This document shows positions 27,127-36,971 of a stretch of 64,000 nt of DNA, one piece after another (position 1 is the stretch's first letter; every line of letters starts with the position of its first letter). This stretch comes from Aurantimonas marina (lineage in GTDB: Bacteria; Pseudomonadota; Alphaproteobacteria; Rhizobiales; Rhizobiaceae): the NCBI RefSeq assembly GCF_017183135.1, contig NZ_JADDXW010000003.1, forward strand, positions 1 through 64,000, written 5' to 3'. The notes below the pieces were generated by a model. It made no database searches. It saw nothing but the letters and a program-made list of their open reading frames with translations, and was not told where the DNA came from. A program made the translations under genes and the position numbers.

Positions 27127-27702
27127 GTGACGCTGCCTGAATTCGTGGAGAACCTAGCCGAACTGATCGGGCGACCGACGGACCTCCGACCATTCGTATG
27201 TCAGGGATCCCCGCTAAGATGCAATGTATTCCTCGTTGGTTTCAATCCCGCTACAGAAATGGCGGGCGATTTCTGGGATCACTGGAAGACCGGTGTCGGT
27301 TTCGCCAAGGCGGCATGGTTTCAGGCTTACCTGGCGGACCGCAGGACGCGCCCGCTCAGACCGGGCAAGAAGTCCCGTCCGGCCGTCAGCAACACACGGC
27401 GTTGTCTCGGCTGGATTGAAGAGGGAGCGGATGGAGCGCCAATTCTGGAGACCAACATCTTCGCCCGAGCAAGCGCGACAAAGGCCGAACTGGCACTTAA
27501 GGACCAAAGTTCAGAGCCGTTCCGCTTCCTCATCAAGGCCATCGAGCCCAAGTTGATTGTGGCCCATGGCGCCGACGCCCATGTCGCGGTCGACCGGTTG
27601 AATACGAGCGCGCAGATTATCAAGATTCCGCATCTCTCGCGTGGATGGTCGAAGGAACGTGCCCGGCAATTCGGCCGCTCACTAGCAACCGGGAAATTTT
27701 AG
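27127..27702 (+). CDS. Uracil-DNA glycosylase-fold protein (UDG-like)
   Basis: A 191-residue protein with features of the uracil-DNA glycosylase fold: a water-activating-type loop early on (NVFLVGFNPATEMAGDFWDHW), a middle strand ETNIFARAS, and a late strand PKLIVAHGADAHVAVDRL where UDGs hold the catalytic histidine. This assignment rests on motif order, not on strong identity. It may remove modified bases or bind DNA. The next gene starts in its last stop base, so the two form an operon. The pair lies between core genes in a less GC-rich stretch, consistent with horizontal gain. Confidence 0.55.
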   Translation: MTLPEFVENLAELIGRPTDLRPFVCQGSPLRCNVFLVGFNPATEMAGDFWDHWKTGVGFAKAAWFQAYLADRRTRPLRPGKKSRPAVSNTRRCLGWIEEGADGAPILETNIFARASATKAELALKDQSSEPFRFLIKAIEPKLIVAHGADAHVAVDRLNTSAQIIKIPHLSRGWSKERARQFGRSLATGKF

Positions 27703-28646
27703 TGATCGCCGCCCCCGAAGTGCCGCTCTATCATCACTACCTGCCCGCCTTTTATCAGTCGCGGTGGTCCGGAGAGGACGGCCGACTTCGCCGGTTCAGC
27801 AAGCCGCACGGCGACAAGGTCGCGACGAAGTGGGTGTCGCCACAGGTTTCTGGCGGAGAGGACCTACTGTACACCGACCATTCTACTCCGGCAGAAAGCG
27901 CACAAGCCATGGAAAGTGGCTTCATGTCGCCGCTCGATTCTCTTGCGAGCGAGGCTCTAATCGCGCTGGAGACGGACAACCCGGCCATAAGGAAAGAAGC
28001 CCGCCTGCGGAGCGCCTGGTCGCGGTTTCTGATGTCGTTGATGATGCGCATGCCTGACCATCTGGAAACGCTCACTACGGGTTTGGCCGACGAGTGGGCG
28101 CGGCAGATGCCGGAGCTTGAAGCGGCCTACGAAGCCAAGAAGGGACCGCACGATCCAGCGACATTTGCTGCCTACATGGATTCGCGCTCTCCAGATGAAG
28201 TGCGGAGCTGGATGCTCTCGGTTCTGCGAACCCTGATGGACCATGCCCTTATCGGCGAGATGATAAACAATATGCGATGGTTCGTGCGTACCATCGACGG
28301 GCCGGCCGAGTTCCTGACGAGCGACCGACCGCTTATCACCTGGTACGAATTCGCCGCGCACGACTCCTACATCATTCTGCCGATCGGCCCAAAGTCTGCG
28401 TTCGTGGCCGTGAACAACGAGACGACTCAGCGCCGGATCGACGCCCGAGTGGCAGACCAGTGGGTGGCGGGTTTGAACAGGTCAATCGCCGGCGCGGCCA
28501 ATAAGTTCGTGTTCGCCCGGGATGACGGCATGAAAGACTTCATCGCCCAGCACTTCGGAGCAAAGCCGCGGACAACCCTATTTGAATACCTGCTCCGCTT
28601 CCGACGCAAGAAGAACGCGGAAGCTGGTGCGAGCGCCACGCCCTGA
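27702..28646 (+). CDS. DUF4238 domain protein
   Basis: A 314-residue protein of the DUF4238 family, recognised by the N-terminal HHYLPAFYQSRWSGEDGRLRRFSK and the central NMRWFVRTIDGPAEFLTSDRPLITW. The latter is followed by FAAHDSYIILPIGPKSAFVAV. Members are about 300 residues, lack known catalytic residues and often lie in variable genome islands. The GTG start at 27702 overlaps the UDG-like stop by one base; the in-frame ATG at 27645 lies inside the upstream gene. Function unknown; a joint role with the UDG-like protein is inferred. Confidence 0.75.
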   Translation: MIAAPEVPLYHHYLPAFYQSRWSGEDGRLRRFSKPHGDKVATKWVSPQVSGGEDLLYTDHSTPAESAQAMESGFMSPLDSLASEALIALETDNPAIRKEARLRSAWSRFLMSLMMRMPDHLETLTTGLADEWARQMPELEAAYEAKKGPHDPATFAAYMDSRSPDEVRSWMLSVLRTLMDHALIGEMINNMRWFVRTIDGPAEFLTSDRPLITWYEFAAHDSYIILPIGPKSAFVAVNNETTQRRIDARVADQWVAGLNRSIAGAANKFVFARDDGMKDFIAQHFGAKPRTTLFEYLLRFRRKKNAEAGASATP

Positions 28647-28842
28647 CTACTATCTGACCATCTTTCCTGATCGACTGTGTCCATCCGGTTAGGCCGGCAG
28701 CCACTTTTAATAGTCACTGTAGGCCGCCTCAATGACCGATATGGAGCGCGTTGCCGTCGAAATGCGGCGGCCACCTGAACGGCCGCTTTCCTAGCTTCGC
28801 CGCCCGAAACCTGCAAGTCCGCTTCCCACCCGAAGCGGCCGC

Positions 28843-29589
28843 TTACCCCCGCGCCAGTCGATCCGGCCCCGCCGGCGCTGCGATCAGGCCACCCTCCTTG
28901 CGCGAGACGCGCTGGTGCAGATGCACCATCAGCGCCGCCGCGAAGAGCGGCGTGAAAATGTTGAGCAGCGGCACGGCGAGGAAACCGGCGATGAGGAGGC
29001 CGGCCAGAAACACCGTCGTGCCGTAGCGGCCGCGCAGCGCCTTGGCCTCCGCCTCCGTGCGATAGCGCATCGCCGCGAACTCGAAATATTCGCGGCCGAG
29101 CAGATAGCCGTTGACCACGAAGAAGGCGGCGATGTTGATCCCCGGCACCAGCAGCAGAACCAGGGCGAGCAGATTGCCGAGGATCACCACGCCGAAGAAT
29201 TTCACCGACAGGATCAGGCCGGGCACGAACGGCATCGCCGTCCCGGCCGCCACCTCGGGATAGGTGTTCGCCTCGACCACCTCCGCCACATCGTCGAGAA
29301 ACAGGCTGGCGATGACCGCGCTGATCGGCCCGATCAGGAAGGCCAGCAGGATGGCGAGGGCGAAGCCGGCCGCCCAGCCGGCCAGCGTTCCCGCCTGATC
29401 GACCCAGGCCGGGACATCCGGGAAAAGATTGGATAGGAACGGCACCGCGATCCATTCGGCGATTGCCGCGATGCCGAACCACAGGGCGACCAGCACCACG
29501 GCGGTCAGCCCAAGCGCCTTCCACAATGCGCCGCGAAACGGGGCCGAGAAGATATCGGCGAAAGCCAGCCGGGCGGAGGCGAAGATCAT
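28843..29589 (-). CDS. EI24 domain (CysZ-like) membrane protein
   Basis: A 248-residue inner-membrane protein of the EI24/CysZ family. The pattern LAFADIFSAPFRGALWKALGLT at the N-terminus, several helices, LLLVPGINIAAFFVVNGYLLGREYFEFAAMRY and GLLIAGFLAVPLLNIFTPLFAAALMVHL are characteristic. CysZ moves sulfate in some bacteria; the role here is not proven. ATG 29589 (MIFASARLAF) is chosen over the open frame to 29643. It is divergent from adenosine kinase. Confidence 0.88.
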   Translation of the reverse strand: MIFASARLAFADIFSAPFRGALWKALGLTAVVLVALWFGIAAIAEWIAVPFLSNLFPDVPAWVDQAGTLAGWAAGFALAILLAFLIGPISAVIASLFLDDVAEVVEANTYPEVAAGTAMPFVPGLILSVKFFGVVILGNLLALVLLLVPGINIAAFFVVNGYLLGREYFEFAAMRYRTEAEAKALRGRYGTTVFLAGLLIAGFLAVPLLNIFTPLFAAALMVHLHQRVSRKEGGLIAAPAGPDRLARG

Positions 29590-29727
29590 CGGTGCGTCCT
29601 TTCCATCGCCCCGCGAGATAGGCAGCGGCGCTGGCGCCCGCAACTACGGGGCCGGATCGGCGGCGCGTCTGGCCAACCGGGGCCCCGCGCGCTAGGAAGG
29701 CCGCGATTTTCAACGACGGACCCCAGC

Positions 29728-30729
29728 ATGACAGATTACGACGTCCTCACGATCGGCAACGCGATCGTCGACATCATCGCGCGCGCCGACGACGGTTTTC
29801 TCGACCGCGAGGCGATCCAGAAGGGCGGCATGACGCTGATTGATACCGAGCGCGCCGAGCATCTCTATAGCGTCATGGGTCCCGGTATCGAAATGTCCGG
29901 CGGCAGTGCCGGCAACACCGTCGCCGGCCTCGTCAGCCTCGGCGGAACCGGCGCCTATGTCGGCAAGGTCTCCAACGACCAGCTCGGCGAGATCTTCGCC
30001 CACGACATCCGCGCGCTGGGCGTCCACTACGCCACCAGGCCGCTCGACGGCCATCCGCCGACCGCCCGCTCCATGATCCTGGTCACGCCGGACGGCCAGC
30101 GCTCGATGAACACCTATCTCGGCGCCTGCGTCGAGCTCGGCCCGGAGGACATCGATCCCGCCGTCGTCGCGGCCGCGAAGGTCACCTATTTCGAGGGCTA
30201 TCTGTGGGACCCGCCGCGCGCCAAGCAGGCGATCGTCGAGGCGGCGCGGATCGCCCACGACAACGGCCGCGAGGTCGCTATGACGCTGTCCGACGCGTTC
30301 TGCGTCGATCGCTACCGCGACGAATTCCTCGACCTCATGCGCTCGGGCACCGTCGACATCGTCTTCGCCAATGAAAGCGAGGCGCTGTCGCTCTACGAGG
30401 TGAACGATCTGGGCACCGCCCTCGACCGGCTGGCGGAGGATACCAAAGGCTTCTGCGCCGTGACCCGTAGCGAGAAGGGCTGCATCGTCGTCGAGGGCGA
30501 CCAGCGCGTTGCGGTGCCGGCGCTGGCGATAGCGGACGTCGTGGACACGACCGGCGCGGGCGACCTCTTCGCCAGCGGTTTTCTGCGCGGCTATACGATG
30601 GGGCTCGATCACGAACGTTCCGCGAGGTTGGGCGTCGCCGCAGCCGGCCACATCATCGGGCAGATCGGGCCGCGTCCGCAGACGCCGTTGAAGGATCTGC
30701 CGGAGGTGAAGGCGGTGCTCGGCGGCTGA
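29728..30729 (+). CDS. Adenosine kinase, PfkB family
   Basis: A 333-residue sugar kinase of the PfkB family, the form annotated as adenosine kinase in Hyphomicrobiales: it phosphorylates adenosine to AMP. Visible motifs are the N-terminal GNAIVDIIA, the substrate region EMSGGSAGNTVAGLVSLGG, the signature GRPLDGHPPTAR-like lid stretch, and the catalytic aspartate in VVDTTGAGDLFASGFLRG. The start ATG 29728 is close to a promoter-sized gap from the divergent EI24 gene. It is transcribed alone. Confidence 0.9.
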   Translation: MTDYDVLTIGNAIVDIIARADDGFLDREAIQKGGMTLIDTERAEHLYSVMGPGIEMSGGSAGNTVAGLVSLGGTGAYVGKVSNDQLGEIFAHDIRALGVHYATRPLDGHPPTARSMILVTPDGQRSMNTYLGACVELGPEDIDPAVVAAAKVTYFEGYLWDPPRAKQAIVEAARIAHDNGREVAMTLSDAFCVDRYRDEFLDLMRSGTVDIVFANESEALSLYEVNDLGTALDRLAEDTKGFCAVTRSEKGCIVVEGDQRVAVPALAIADVVDTTGAGDLFASGFLRGYTMGLDHERSARLGVAAAGHIIGQIGPRPQTPLKDLPEVKAVLGG

Positions 30730-30820
30730 CGGCGGTCACCGGCTCCCCTCACGCTCGACGGCACGGCGTGGTAGAAACGGGTTTTCGAGGCGTCAAACGC
30801 AGCCTGCAGGGGAACGCGTC

Positions 30821-31807
30821 ATGCTGAAATGGGGAATCCTGTCGACCGCCAAGATCGCGCGCGAGCATCTGATGCCGGCGATCGGCAAGGCGACGAACGG
30901 CTCGCTGGCGGCGATCGCCAGCCGCGATCTCGAACGTGCTCGGGAGATCGCGTCCGCCTTCGGCATCACGCGCGCCTATGGCGGCTATGACGAACTGCTC
31001 GCCTCTCCCGATGTCGACGCGATCTATGTGCCGCTGCCCACGGCCCAGCACACGGAATGGACCCTGAAGGCGATCGCCGCCGGCAAGCATGTGCTCTGCG
31101 AAAAGCCGATGGGCATGACCGCAACGGACATCGAGCGCATCATCGCGGCCGCGAAGGACGCCGGCGTCGTCGTCTCCGAAGCCTTCATGGTCACCTATCA
31201 TCCGCAATGGGCGAAGGTGCGCGACCTCATCGCGGACGGAGCGATCGGACGGCTGATCCATGTGGAGGCGTCGTTCAGCTACCACAATGTCGACCCCGCC
31301 AATATGCGCAATCGGCCGGAACTGGGCGGTGGCGCGCTGCGCGACATCGGCGTCTATCCGCTCGTCACGTCGCGCTTCGCAACCGGCATGGAACCGGTTC
31401 GTGTGCGGGCGAAAATCGTGACGGACGAAGAATTCGGCACCGATTCCTTCGTGACCGGCACGGTGGACTTCGGCGAGTTCGAGATGAGCGTCTATCTCGG
31501 CACCCGCATGGCGCAACGCCAGACGATCGTCTTCCACGGAACCGAAGGCTTCATCGAGCTTGCCGCGCCGTTCAATGCGAGCCTTTACGACGGCGACAAG
31601 GTGCTGCTGCACGATCGCGGCCACCGGCTGACGCAGACCTTCCGCTTTCCGGGCGTCGACCAATACCGCCTGCAGGTCGAGGCGTTCGGCGAGGCGGTGA
31701 ACGGGAACGGCGGGGTTTTCCCGCTGGAGTCCAGCCGCCGCAACCAGGCAGCGATCGACGCCCTGTTTGCGGCCGGGCAAACCGGCGACTGGGTGTCGGT
31801 CGCCTGA
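30821..31807 (+). CDS. Gfo/Idh/MocA family oxidoreductase
   Basis: A 328-residue NAD(P)-dependent oxidoreductase. The Rossmann start LKWGILSTAKIAREHLMPAI, the sugar-dehydrogenase motif VLCEKPMGMTATDIERII with the catalytic lysine-proline, and VVSEAFMVTYHPQWAKVRDLI are typical. Later GGGALRDIGVYPLVTSRFATG matches the D-xylose dehydrogenase / dihydrodiol dehydrogenase branch. The specific sugar or polyol substrate is not determined. It stands alone between the kinase and mepA. Confidence 0.9.
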   Translation: MLKWGILSTAKIAREHLMPAIGKATNGSLAAIASRDLERAREIASAFGITRAYGGYDELLASPDVDAIYVPLPTAQHTEWTLKAIAAGKHVLCEKPMGMTATDIERIIAAAKDAGVVVSEAFMVTYHPQWAKVRDLIADGAIGRLIHVEASFSYHNVDPANMRNRPELGGGALRDIGVYPLVTSRFATGMEPVRVRAKIVTDEEFGTDSFVTGTVDFGEFEMSVYLGTRMAQRQTIVFHGTEGFIELAAPFNASLYDGDKVLLHDRGHRLTQTFRFPGVDQYRLQVEAFGEAVNGNGGVFPLESSRRNQAAIDALFAAGQTGDWVSVA

Positions 31808-31953
31808 CCGGCGGCCATCAATTCGGCACAACCTGTCGCGAGATTGTCAGCACAATCGTGACCCCAAGGCTGCCTCGCGCGGACTGCCCGGCAAGGCTGG
31901 GGCCATCCGACCCGCGTAGTATCCACGATGTCATCCAGTTCGAGGAACCATCC

Positions 31954-32958
31954 ATGCGGCCAGCTTCACCCACGCGTCGCGCGGCAGCCGGCATCACCGC
32001 CGCCCTGACGTTTCTGACCGCGGCCGGACAGGCGTTCGCCGAGCCGAACGCGAAACAGGTTTTCAGCGCCCAGCACAGCGCCGCCGCGCTTCCGTCGGAG
32101 AGCCTCGGCTTCTACACGAAGGGATGCCTCGCCGGCGGCGCGCAGCTTGCCGCCGACGGCCCGACCTGGCAGGCGATGCGCCTGTCGCGCGACCGGCATT
32201 ACGGCCACCCGACGACGGTGGCCTTCATCGAGAATCTGTCCCGGGAAGCGGCGCGCCGCGGCATCTGGCCGGGTCTCCTGGTCGGCGACATGTCGCAGCC
32301 GCGCGGCGGTCCGATGCCATATGGACACAGCTCGCACCAGATCGGCCTCGACGCCGATATCTGGCTGCAACCGATGCCGACACAGCGCCTCACCGAGGCG
32401 GCGCGGGAAGACTTTCCCTTCCGGTCGGTCCTGAAGAAGGGCAGCTTCGAGGTCGACGACCGGATCTGGAATGCCCGCTATCGCGACCTGATCAAGCTTA
32501 CCGCCGAAGACGCCAAGGTGCAGCGGATCTTCGTCCATCCCGGCATCAAGAAGAAGCTCTGCGAGACGACCGGCGGCGACCGCGCCTGGCTCAACAAGGT
32601 GCGGCCCTATTACGGCCATCACGAGCACTTTCATGTGCGGCTGTTCTGCCAGCCCGGATCGCCGGATTGCACCGAACAGAAATCCACCGGCCGCGGCGAC
32701 GGCTGCGGCGATCTCGACTGGTGGTTCGACGTCGCCCTGCAGCCGCCCCCGCCGAACGCCAAGCCGGCAAAGCCCAAGCCGGAGATGACGCTGGCCGACA
32801 TGCCGAAACAGTGCCGCGCGGTGGCGAACGCGCCGGCGATGGGCTCGACGGGCAGCATGATCGCGGCATCGAGCGCGAGGGCCGTACCGGCTTCCGTCGG
32901 GCTCGCTTATGCGCCGGCCGGCTCGGTGCCGATTCCCACGACTCGCCCGGCGAACTGA
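31954..32958 (+). CDS. mepA: Penicillin-insensitive murein endopeptidase
   Basis: A 334-residue periplasmic peptidoglycan hydrolase of the LAS metallopeptidase group that cuts D-Ala-mDAP cross-links. A signal peptide (residues 1-27, ending GQAFA) precedes the catalytic motifs [15 protein letters not shown] (zinc His and Asp) and [12 protein letters not shown] (zinc His). Paired cysteines fit disulfides. The C-terminal 90 residues are proline-rich and absent in the E. coli enzyme. ATG 31954 is used because it starts the signal peptide; the upstream frame is open only by chance. Confidence 0.92.
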   Translation: MRPASPTRRAAAGITAALTFLTAAGQAFAEPNAKQVFSAQHSAAALPSESLGFYTKGCLAGGAQLAADGPTWQAMRLSRDRHYGHPTTVAFIENLSREAARRGIWPGLLVGDMSQPRGGPMPYGHSSHQIGLDADIWLQPMPTQRLTEAAREDFPFRSVLKKGSFEVDDRIWNARYRDLIKLTAEDAKVQRIFVHPGIKKKLCETTGGDRAWLNKVRPYYGHHEHFHVRLFCQPGSPDCTEQKSTGRGDGCGDLDWWFDVALQPPPPNAKPAKPKPEMTLADMPKQCRAVANAPAMGSTGSMIAASSARAVPASVGLAYAPAGSVPIPTTRPAN

Positions 32959-33041
32959 GGCTCGCGGCATCGGGTTTGTTTTGCGTTCGTCACGGCAGTG
33001 TCCTATGTCGATTGGCATACGAGTCGATTAGCGGGCATCTG

Positions 33042-34067
33042 ATGGAACAACGGCGTGACGGCGCGGAGGCGTTGAAATTTCCGATCCTCATCGGCGACAT
33101 CGGCGGCACCAATGCTCGCTTCGCGTTGCTTCTCGATTCCTTCGCCGAACCCAAGATGTTCCCGGTGATAAAGACGGCCGATTTCGAGTCGGTCGACGAC
33201 GCCATCCAGCAGACCGTGCTCGACAAGACCTCGGTGCAGCCGAAGTCGGCGGTGCTGGCCGTCGCGGGGCCGATCGACGGCGACGAGATCGACCTGACCA
33301 ACGCGCCCTGGGTGATCCGTCCCCAACAGATGCTGAGCGAGCTCGGCATCCAGGAGGTGATCGTCGTCAACGACTTCGAGGCACAGGCGCTGGCGATCTC
33401 CGCGCTGGGCGAGCAGTCACGGATGAAGATCGGCGGCGGCGAGGTCCATGAGGGCGCCAGCCGGGCGGTCGTCGGCCCGGGAACCGGCCTCGGCGTGGCC
33501 GGCCTCGTCAGGGCCCGCAACATGTGGATTCCGGTCGCCGGCGAAGGTGGCCACATCGACCTTGGACCACGCACCGAACGGGATCTGGCGATCTGGCCGC
33601 ATCTGGAGACCATCGAGGGTCGGATTTCGGGCGAACAGGTGCTGTGCGGACGCGGGCTGGTCAATCTCTACCGCGCCATCGTGGCGGCGGACGGGGCAGA
33701 GCCAGTCCACGCCACGCCGGCCGAGATCACCGAAGCCGCGGTCAACCAGAAGGACCCGCTCTCGACCGAGGCGGTCGATCTGTTCGCCACCTATCTCGGT
33801 CGTGTTGCCGGTGATCTGGCGCTGATCTTCATGGCGCGCGGCGGCGTCTTCATCGCCGGCGGCATCTTCCAGCGCATCATCCCGATCCTCAAGTCCGATC
33901 AGCTCCGCGCCGCCTTCGAGGACAAGGCGCCGCACAGTGAGCTGATGCGCGAGATTCCGCTCTTCGTCGTCACCGAGCCGCTCGCCGCGCTCGCGGGTCT
34001 CGCTACATACGCCCGTACGCCGCGCTTTTTCGGTCTCGAGACGACCGGGCGGCGCTGGGTCGCCTGA
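33042..34067 (+). CDS. glk: Glucokinase
   Basis: A 341-residue cytoplasmic kinase of the ATP-dependent bacterial glucokinase family. The ATP-binding motif [15 protein letters not shown] is near residue 20, followed by [32 protein letters not shown] and [13 protein letters not shown]. The catalytic/sugar-binding [17 protein letters not shown] and [18 protein letters not shown] also fit. ATG 33042 gives the usual length with a 10-residue lead. It is followed by gshB after 124 bases. Confidence 0.93.
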   Translation: MEQRRDGAEALKFPILIGDIGGTNARFALLLDSFAEPKMFPVIKTADFESVDDAIQQTVLDKTSVQPKSAVLAVAGPIDGDEIDLTNAPWVIRPQQMLSELGIQEVIVVNDFEAQALAISALGEQSRMKIGGGEVHEGASRAVVGPGTGLGVAGLVRARNMWIPVAGEGGHIDLGPRTERDLAIWPHLETIEGRISGEQVLCGRGLVNLYRAIVAADGAEPVHATPAEITEAAVNQKDPLSTEAVDLFATYLGRVAGDLALIFMARGGVFIAGGIFQRIIPILKSDQLRAAFEDKAPHSELMREIPLFVVTEPLAALAGLATYARTPRFFGLETTGRRWVA

Positions 34068-34191
34068 CGCTCCGTGTTCGGGCCGGGCCCCCGGTCGACA
34101 GCCGCAGGCGACGCGCCGGATTTGCCAGCCGGTCGGCAAGGCACTACGTCGCGTTCGACACACGCTGTTTCAAACGCAAAGGACAGCCCGC

Positions 34192-35145
34192 ATGGCGCTC
34201 AAAGTCGCGGTCCAGATGGACCATGTCGCCTCGATCTCGATCAAGGGCGATTCCACCTTCGCGCTCTGTCTCGAGGCGCAGAACCGCGACCACCAACTGT
34301 TCCACTATACGCCGGAGCAGCTGTCGATGCGCGGCGGCCAGGTCACTGCGCGGGTCGAGGCGATGGAGCTGCGCGAGGAAGAGGGCAACCATTTCAGCCT
34401 CGGACCGTCCCGGAAGATCTCTCTCTCCGAAATGGACGTCGTCCTGTTGCGGCAAGATCCGCCCTTCGACATGGCCTACATCACCTCCACCCACATTCTG
34501 GAGCGCGTCCACCCGAAGACGCTGGTGGTCAACGACCCGGCCTCGGTACGCAATGCGCCGGAGAAGATCTTCGTCATGGAATTTTCCGACCTGATGCCGG
34601 AGACGCTGATCACCAAGGACCCAGAGGAGGTCGCCGCTTTCCGCGCCGAATTCGGCGAAATCGTCATGAAGCCGCTCTACGGCAATGGCGGCGCCGGCGT
34701 CTTCCATCTGAGGAAAGACGACCGCAACCTGACGTCGTTCATGGAAACCTTCGGAGTCCTGTTCCGTGAGCCGTACATCGTGCAGCGCTATCTCGATGAC
34801 GTGCGCAAGGGCGACAAGCGCATCATCCTCGTCGATGGTGAGTATGCCGGCGCCATCAACCGGGTTCCCGCCGAAACCGACACGCGCTCCAACATGCATG
34901 TGGGCGGTACCGCCACGGCAACGGAGCTGACGACGCGCGAACGGGAGATCTGCGAACGGATCGGTCCGGCGCTCAAGGAACGCGGCCTCCTGTTCGTCGG
35001 TATCGATGTCATCGGCGACTATCTGACAGAGATCAACGTCACCTCCCCGACCGGCATCCGCGAGGTCAAACGCTTCGGCGGCGCCGACATCGCCGCGCTG
35101 CTGTGGGACGCGATCGAAGCCAGGCGCCGAGCCCCCGCATTCTGA
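34192..35145 (+). CDS. gshB: Glutathione synthetase
   Basis: A 317-residue ATP-grasp ligase joining gamma-glutamylcysteine and glycine. Signatures include [21 protein letters not shown] at the N-terminus, [34 protein letters not shown] (ATP-grasp lysine and glycine-rich loop), [20 protein letters not shown] and [17 protein letters not shown] with metal-binding Glu and Asn. In many related genomes gshB follows yraN; here it is about 14 kb away, so the order has been rearranged. Confidence 0.95.
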   Translation: MALKVAVQMDHVASISIKGDSTFALCLEAQNRDHQLFHYTPEQLSMRGGQVTARVEAMELREEEGNHFSLGPSRKISLSEMDVVLLRQDPPFDMAYITSTHILERVHPKTLVVNDPASVRNAPEKIFVMEFSDLMPETLITKDPEEVAAFRAEFGEIVMKPLYGNGGAGVFHLRKDDRNLTSFMETFGVLFREPYIVQRYLDDVRKGDKRIILVDGEYAGAINRVPAETDTRSNMHVGGTATATELTTREREICERIGPALKERGLLFVGIDVIGDYLTEINVTSPTGIREVKRFGGADIAALLWDAIEARRRAPAF

Positions 35146-35242
35146 ACGGGAGATAACAACGCCGTTCCGGAACCGTTCGGACTGGCTATGGCTTACTCTT
35201 CCGCGACAACAGATCTTCATCTCGGTTTCGCGAGGAAATGCC

Positions 35243-35905
35243 ATGAACAAGATGCTTCTCGGACTGCTCGCCGTCGTCGGCAGTTTCGCACTCCCAGCGA
35301 CGGCCGACGCCGCGGCGCGCGCCATCGCCACCGCCGACGTCAATCTGCGCGCTGGCCCCTCAACCCGCTACCCGGCGGTCGACGTCGTCGGCGGCGGCGA
35401 TCAGGTCCGCGTCTACGGTTGCCTGCAGAACCGCTCCTGGTGCGACGTCGGCTATGACGGCCAGCGCGGCTGGATGTCGTCGAACTACCTTGCCTATGCC
35501 GGAGGTAACCGGCGCTACACCGGCGAACGCGCGATCCGCGCGATCGAGGCGCCGGTGATCAGCTTCTCCATCGGCGGCTATTGGGACGACCATTATCGCG
35601 CCCGCCGCTTCTATCGCGAGCGCGATCGCTATGACGGCATCTACGGCCCGCGCTACCGCCGGGACAGGGATCGCTTCGAGGAGCGCGACCGCTTCGACGA
35701 TCGCGACGATGTCCGTCGCGACCAGCGTTCGGAGCGTCGCCGTGAAATCCGGCGCGAGTTGCGCCGGGAGGACCGCCGAGACGATCGCCGCGAGTTCCGC
35801 CGCGAGCGCCGCGACGACATCCGGATCGAGAGGCGCAACGAGCGCCGGATCTCACCATCCGACGATCGCCGCGATCCCGTGGTGCCGCTCTACCGGGTCG
35901 ACTGA
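35243..35905 (+). CDS. Secreted SH3-domain protein with Arg/Asp-rich tail
   Basis: A 220-residue exported protein: signal peptide (MNKMLLGLLAVVGSFALPATADA), then one bacterial SH3 domain (IATADVNLRAGPSTRYPAVDVVGGGDQVRVYGCLQNRSWCDVGYDGQRGWMSSNYLAY). The last 90 residues are almost only Arg, Asp, Glu and Phe/Tyr, built from short RRD/RRE repeats. SH3 domains of this type bind cell-wall material. The charged tail probably makes electrostatic contacts with the envelope or nucleic acids; it is low in complexity and its length likely varies between strains. A terminator follows. Confidence 0.8.
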   Translation: MNKMLLGLLAVVGSFALPATADAAARAIATADVNLRAGPSTRYPAVDVVGGGDQVRVYGCLQNRSWCDVGYDGQRGWMSSNYLAYAGGNRRYTGERAIRAIEAPVISFSIGGYWDDHYRARRFYRERDRYDGIYGPRYRRDRDRFEERDRFDDRDDVRRDQRSERRREIRRELRREDRRDDRREFRRERRDDIRIERRNERRISPSDDRRDPVVPLYRVD

Positions 35906-35926
35906 CCCCTGTTCTCCCGACATCGC

Positions 35927-35958
35927 CGAGGCGCGGGCACGCCCGCGCCTCGTTTCCC
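35927..35958 (+). terminator. Intrinsic terminator after SH3 protein gene
   Basis: CGAGGCGCGGGC (35927-35938) pairs over its whole 12 bases with GCCCGCGCCTCG (35941-35952), followed by TTTCCC. It lies 21 bases after the stop. Confidence 0.75.
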
Positions 35959-36134
35959 TATCTCGTCCTCCGGCAAGACGGATCACCGGCGATTGGAAGC
36001 GCCCCCGCGGTGCCTTCACCTTCGGTGAACCGATCGATAAGCTGGGATCCCTACGGTCCGGCGCTCACAGCCAACGGCGTTGACGGTTCCAGGTCGTGCC
36101 ATGCGCGAGCAGCCGCGATTGACGAGGAGCGCCC

Positions 36135-36971
36135 TTGCAACCAGCCCACCGCGACGCCGCCACCCATGCGAAGCGACCGCCGCCTGACGGCATCGACGTC
36201 TGGCTGACTTTCATGCCCGAGGTCGCGCCGGCTCTGCACGCGCCCTATCGCGCGCTTCTCGATGCGGACGAGTGCCAGCGTTACAAGCGCTACCGCGTCG
36301 ATGGAGCGCGGGAAGAATTTCTGGTCGGCAAGGCACTGGTGCGCACAACCCTGTCACGCTACCGGCCCGTCGCACCCGAATCCTGGTGCTTTACGGCGAA
36401 CCGCTACGGTCGCCCGGAGATTTCCGGCGGCGACGATGACGGCCTGACCTTCAACTTGTCGCACACCCGCGGCGTCGCCGCGCTCGCGGTCGCCCGGCAT
36501 TGCGATCTCGGCGTCGACGTCGAGACGGTCAGCCGCGACAGCGCCGTCCGCGACCTCGCCGGCCGCTATTTCGCACCGGCCGAGGCGTCATATGTGCGCG
36601 CCGCCGAAGGCCCGGCCATTCGCGAGCGCTTCTTCGCCTTCTGGACCCTCAAGGAGGCCTATATCAAGGCGCGCGGCATGGGGCTGGCGTTGCCGCTCGA
36701 CGGCTTTTGCTTCGATCTGACCGGCGAAGCGCCGACGATCGGCTTCGCGCCGAGTTGCCCGGACGACCCCGTCCGCTGGACCTTTCTCCGGCGGCTGATA
36801 TCCGCCGAACACCGGCTGGCACTGGCGGTCTCGCCCGCCAGTCCCGCCGTCCCGATCCGCTTTTTCCGAACGGTGCCCCTGACCGGGATCGTCGAGGAGC
36901 TCCGTCCCGCCGTCCCGCCAGGGGAGGCGACGTTTCTTCATGGCGCGGAGACGGGCGGGCCTGCCTCGTGA
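36135..36971 (+). CDS. 4'-phosphopantetheinyl transferase, Sfp type
   Basis: A 278-residue enzyme that moves phosphopantetheine from CoA to carrier proteins of fatty-acid, polyketide or peptide synthesis. The family motifs are FLVGKALVRTTLSRY, NRYGRPEI, TFNLSHTRGVAALAVA, the metal-binding GVDVETV and FFAFWTLKEAYIKARGMGL with the catalytic Glu and Lys. The start is TTG 36135, directly after a GAGGAG ribosome site. No synthase genes are near. Its stop overlaps the next gene by four bases (GTGA), tying it to a PptH-like hydrolase of opposite activity. Confidence 0.9.
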   Translation: MQPAHRDAATHAKRPPPDGIDVWLTFMPEVAPALHAPYRALLDADECQRYKRYRVDGAREEFLVGKALVRTTLSRYRPVAPESWCFTANRYGRPEISGGDDDGLTFNLSHTRGVAALAVARHCDLGVDVETVSRDSAVRDLAGRYFAPAEASYVRAAEGPAIRERFFAFWTLKEAYIKARGMGLALPLDGFCFDLTGEAPTIGFAPSCPDDPVRWTFLRRLISAEHRLALAVSPASPAVPIRFFRTVPLTGIVEELRPAVPPGEATFLHGAETGGPAS

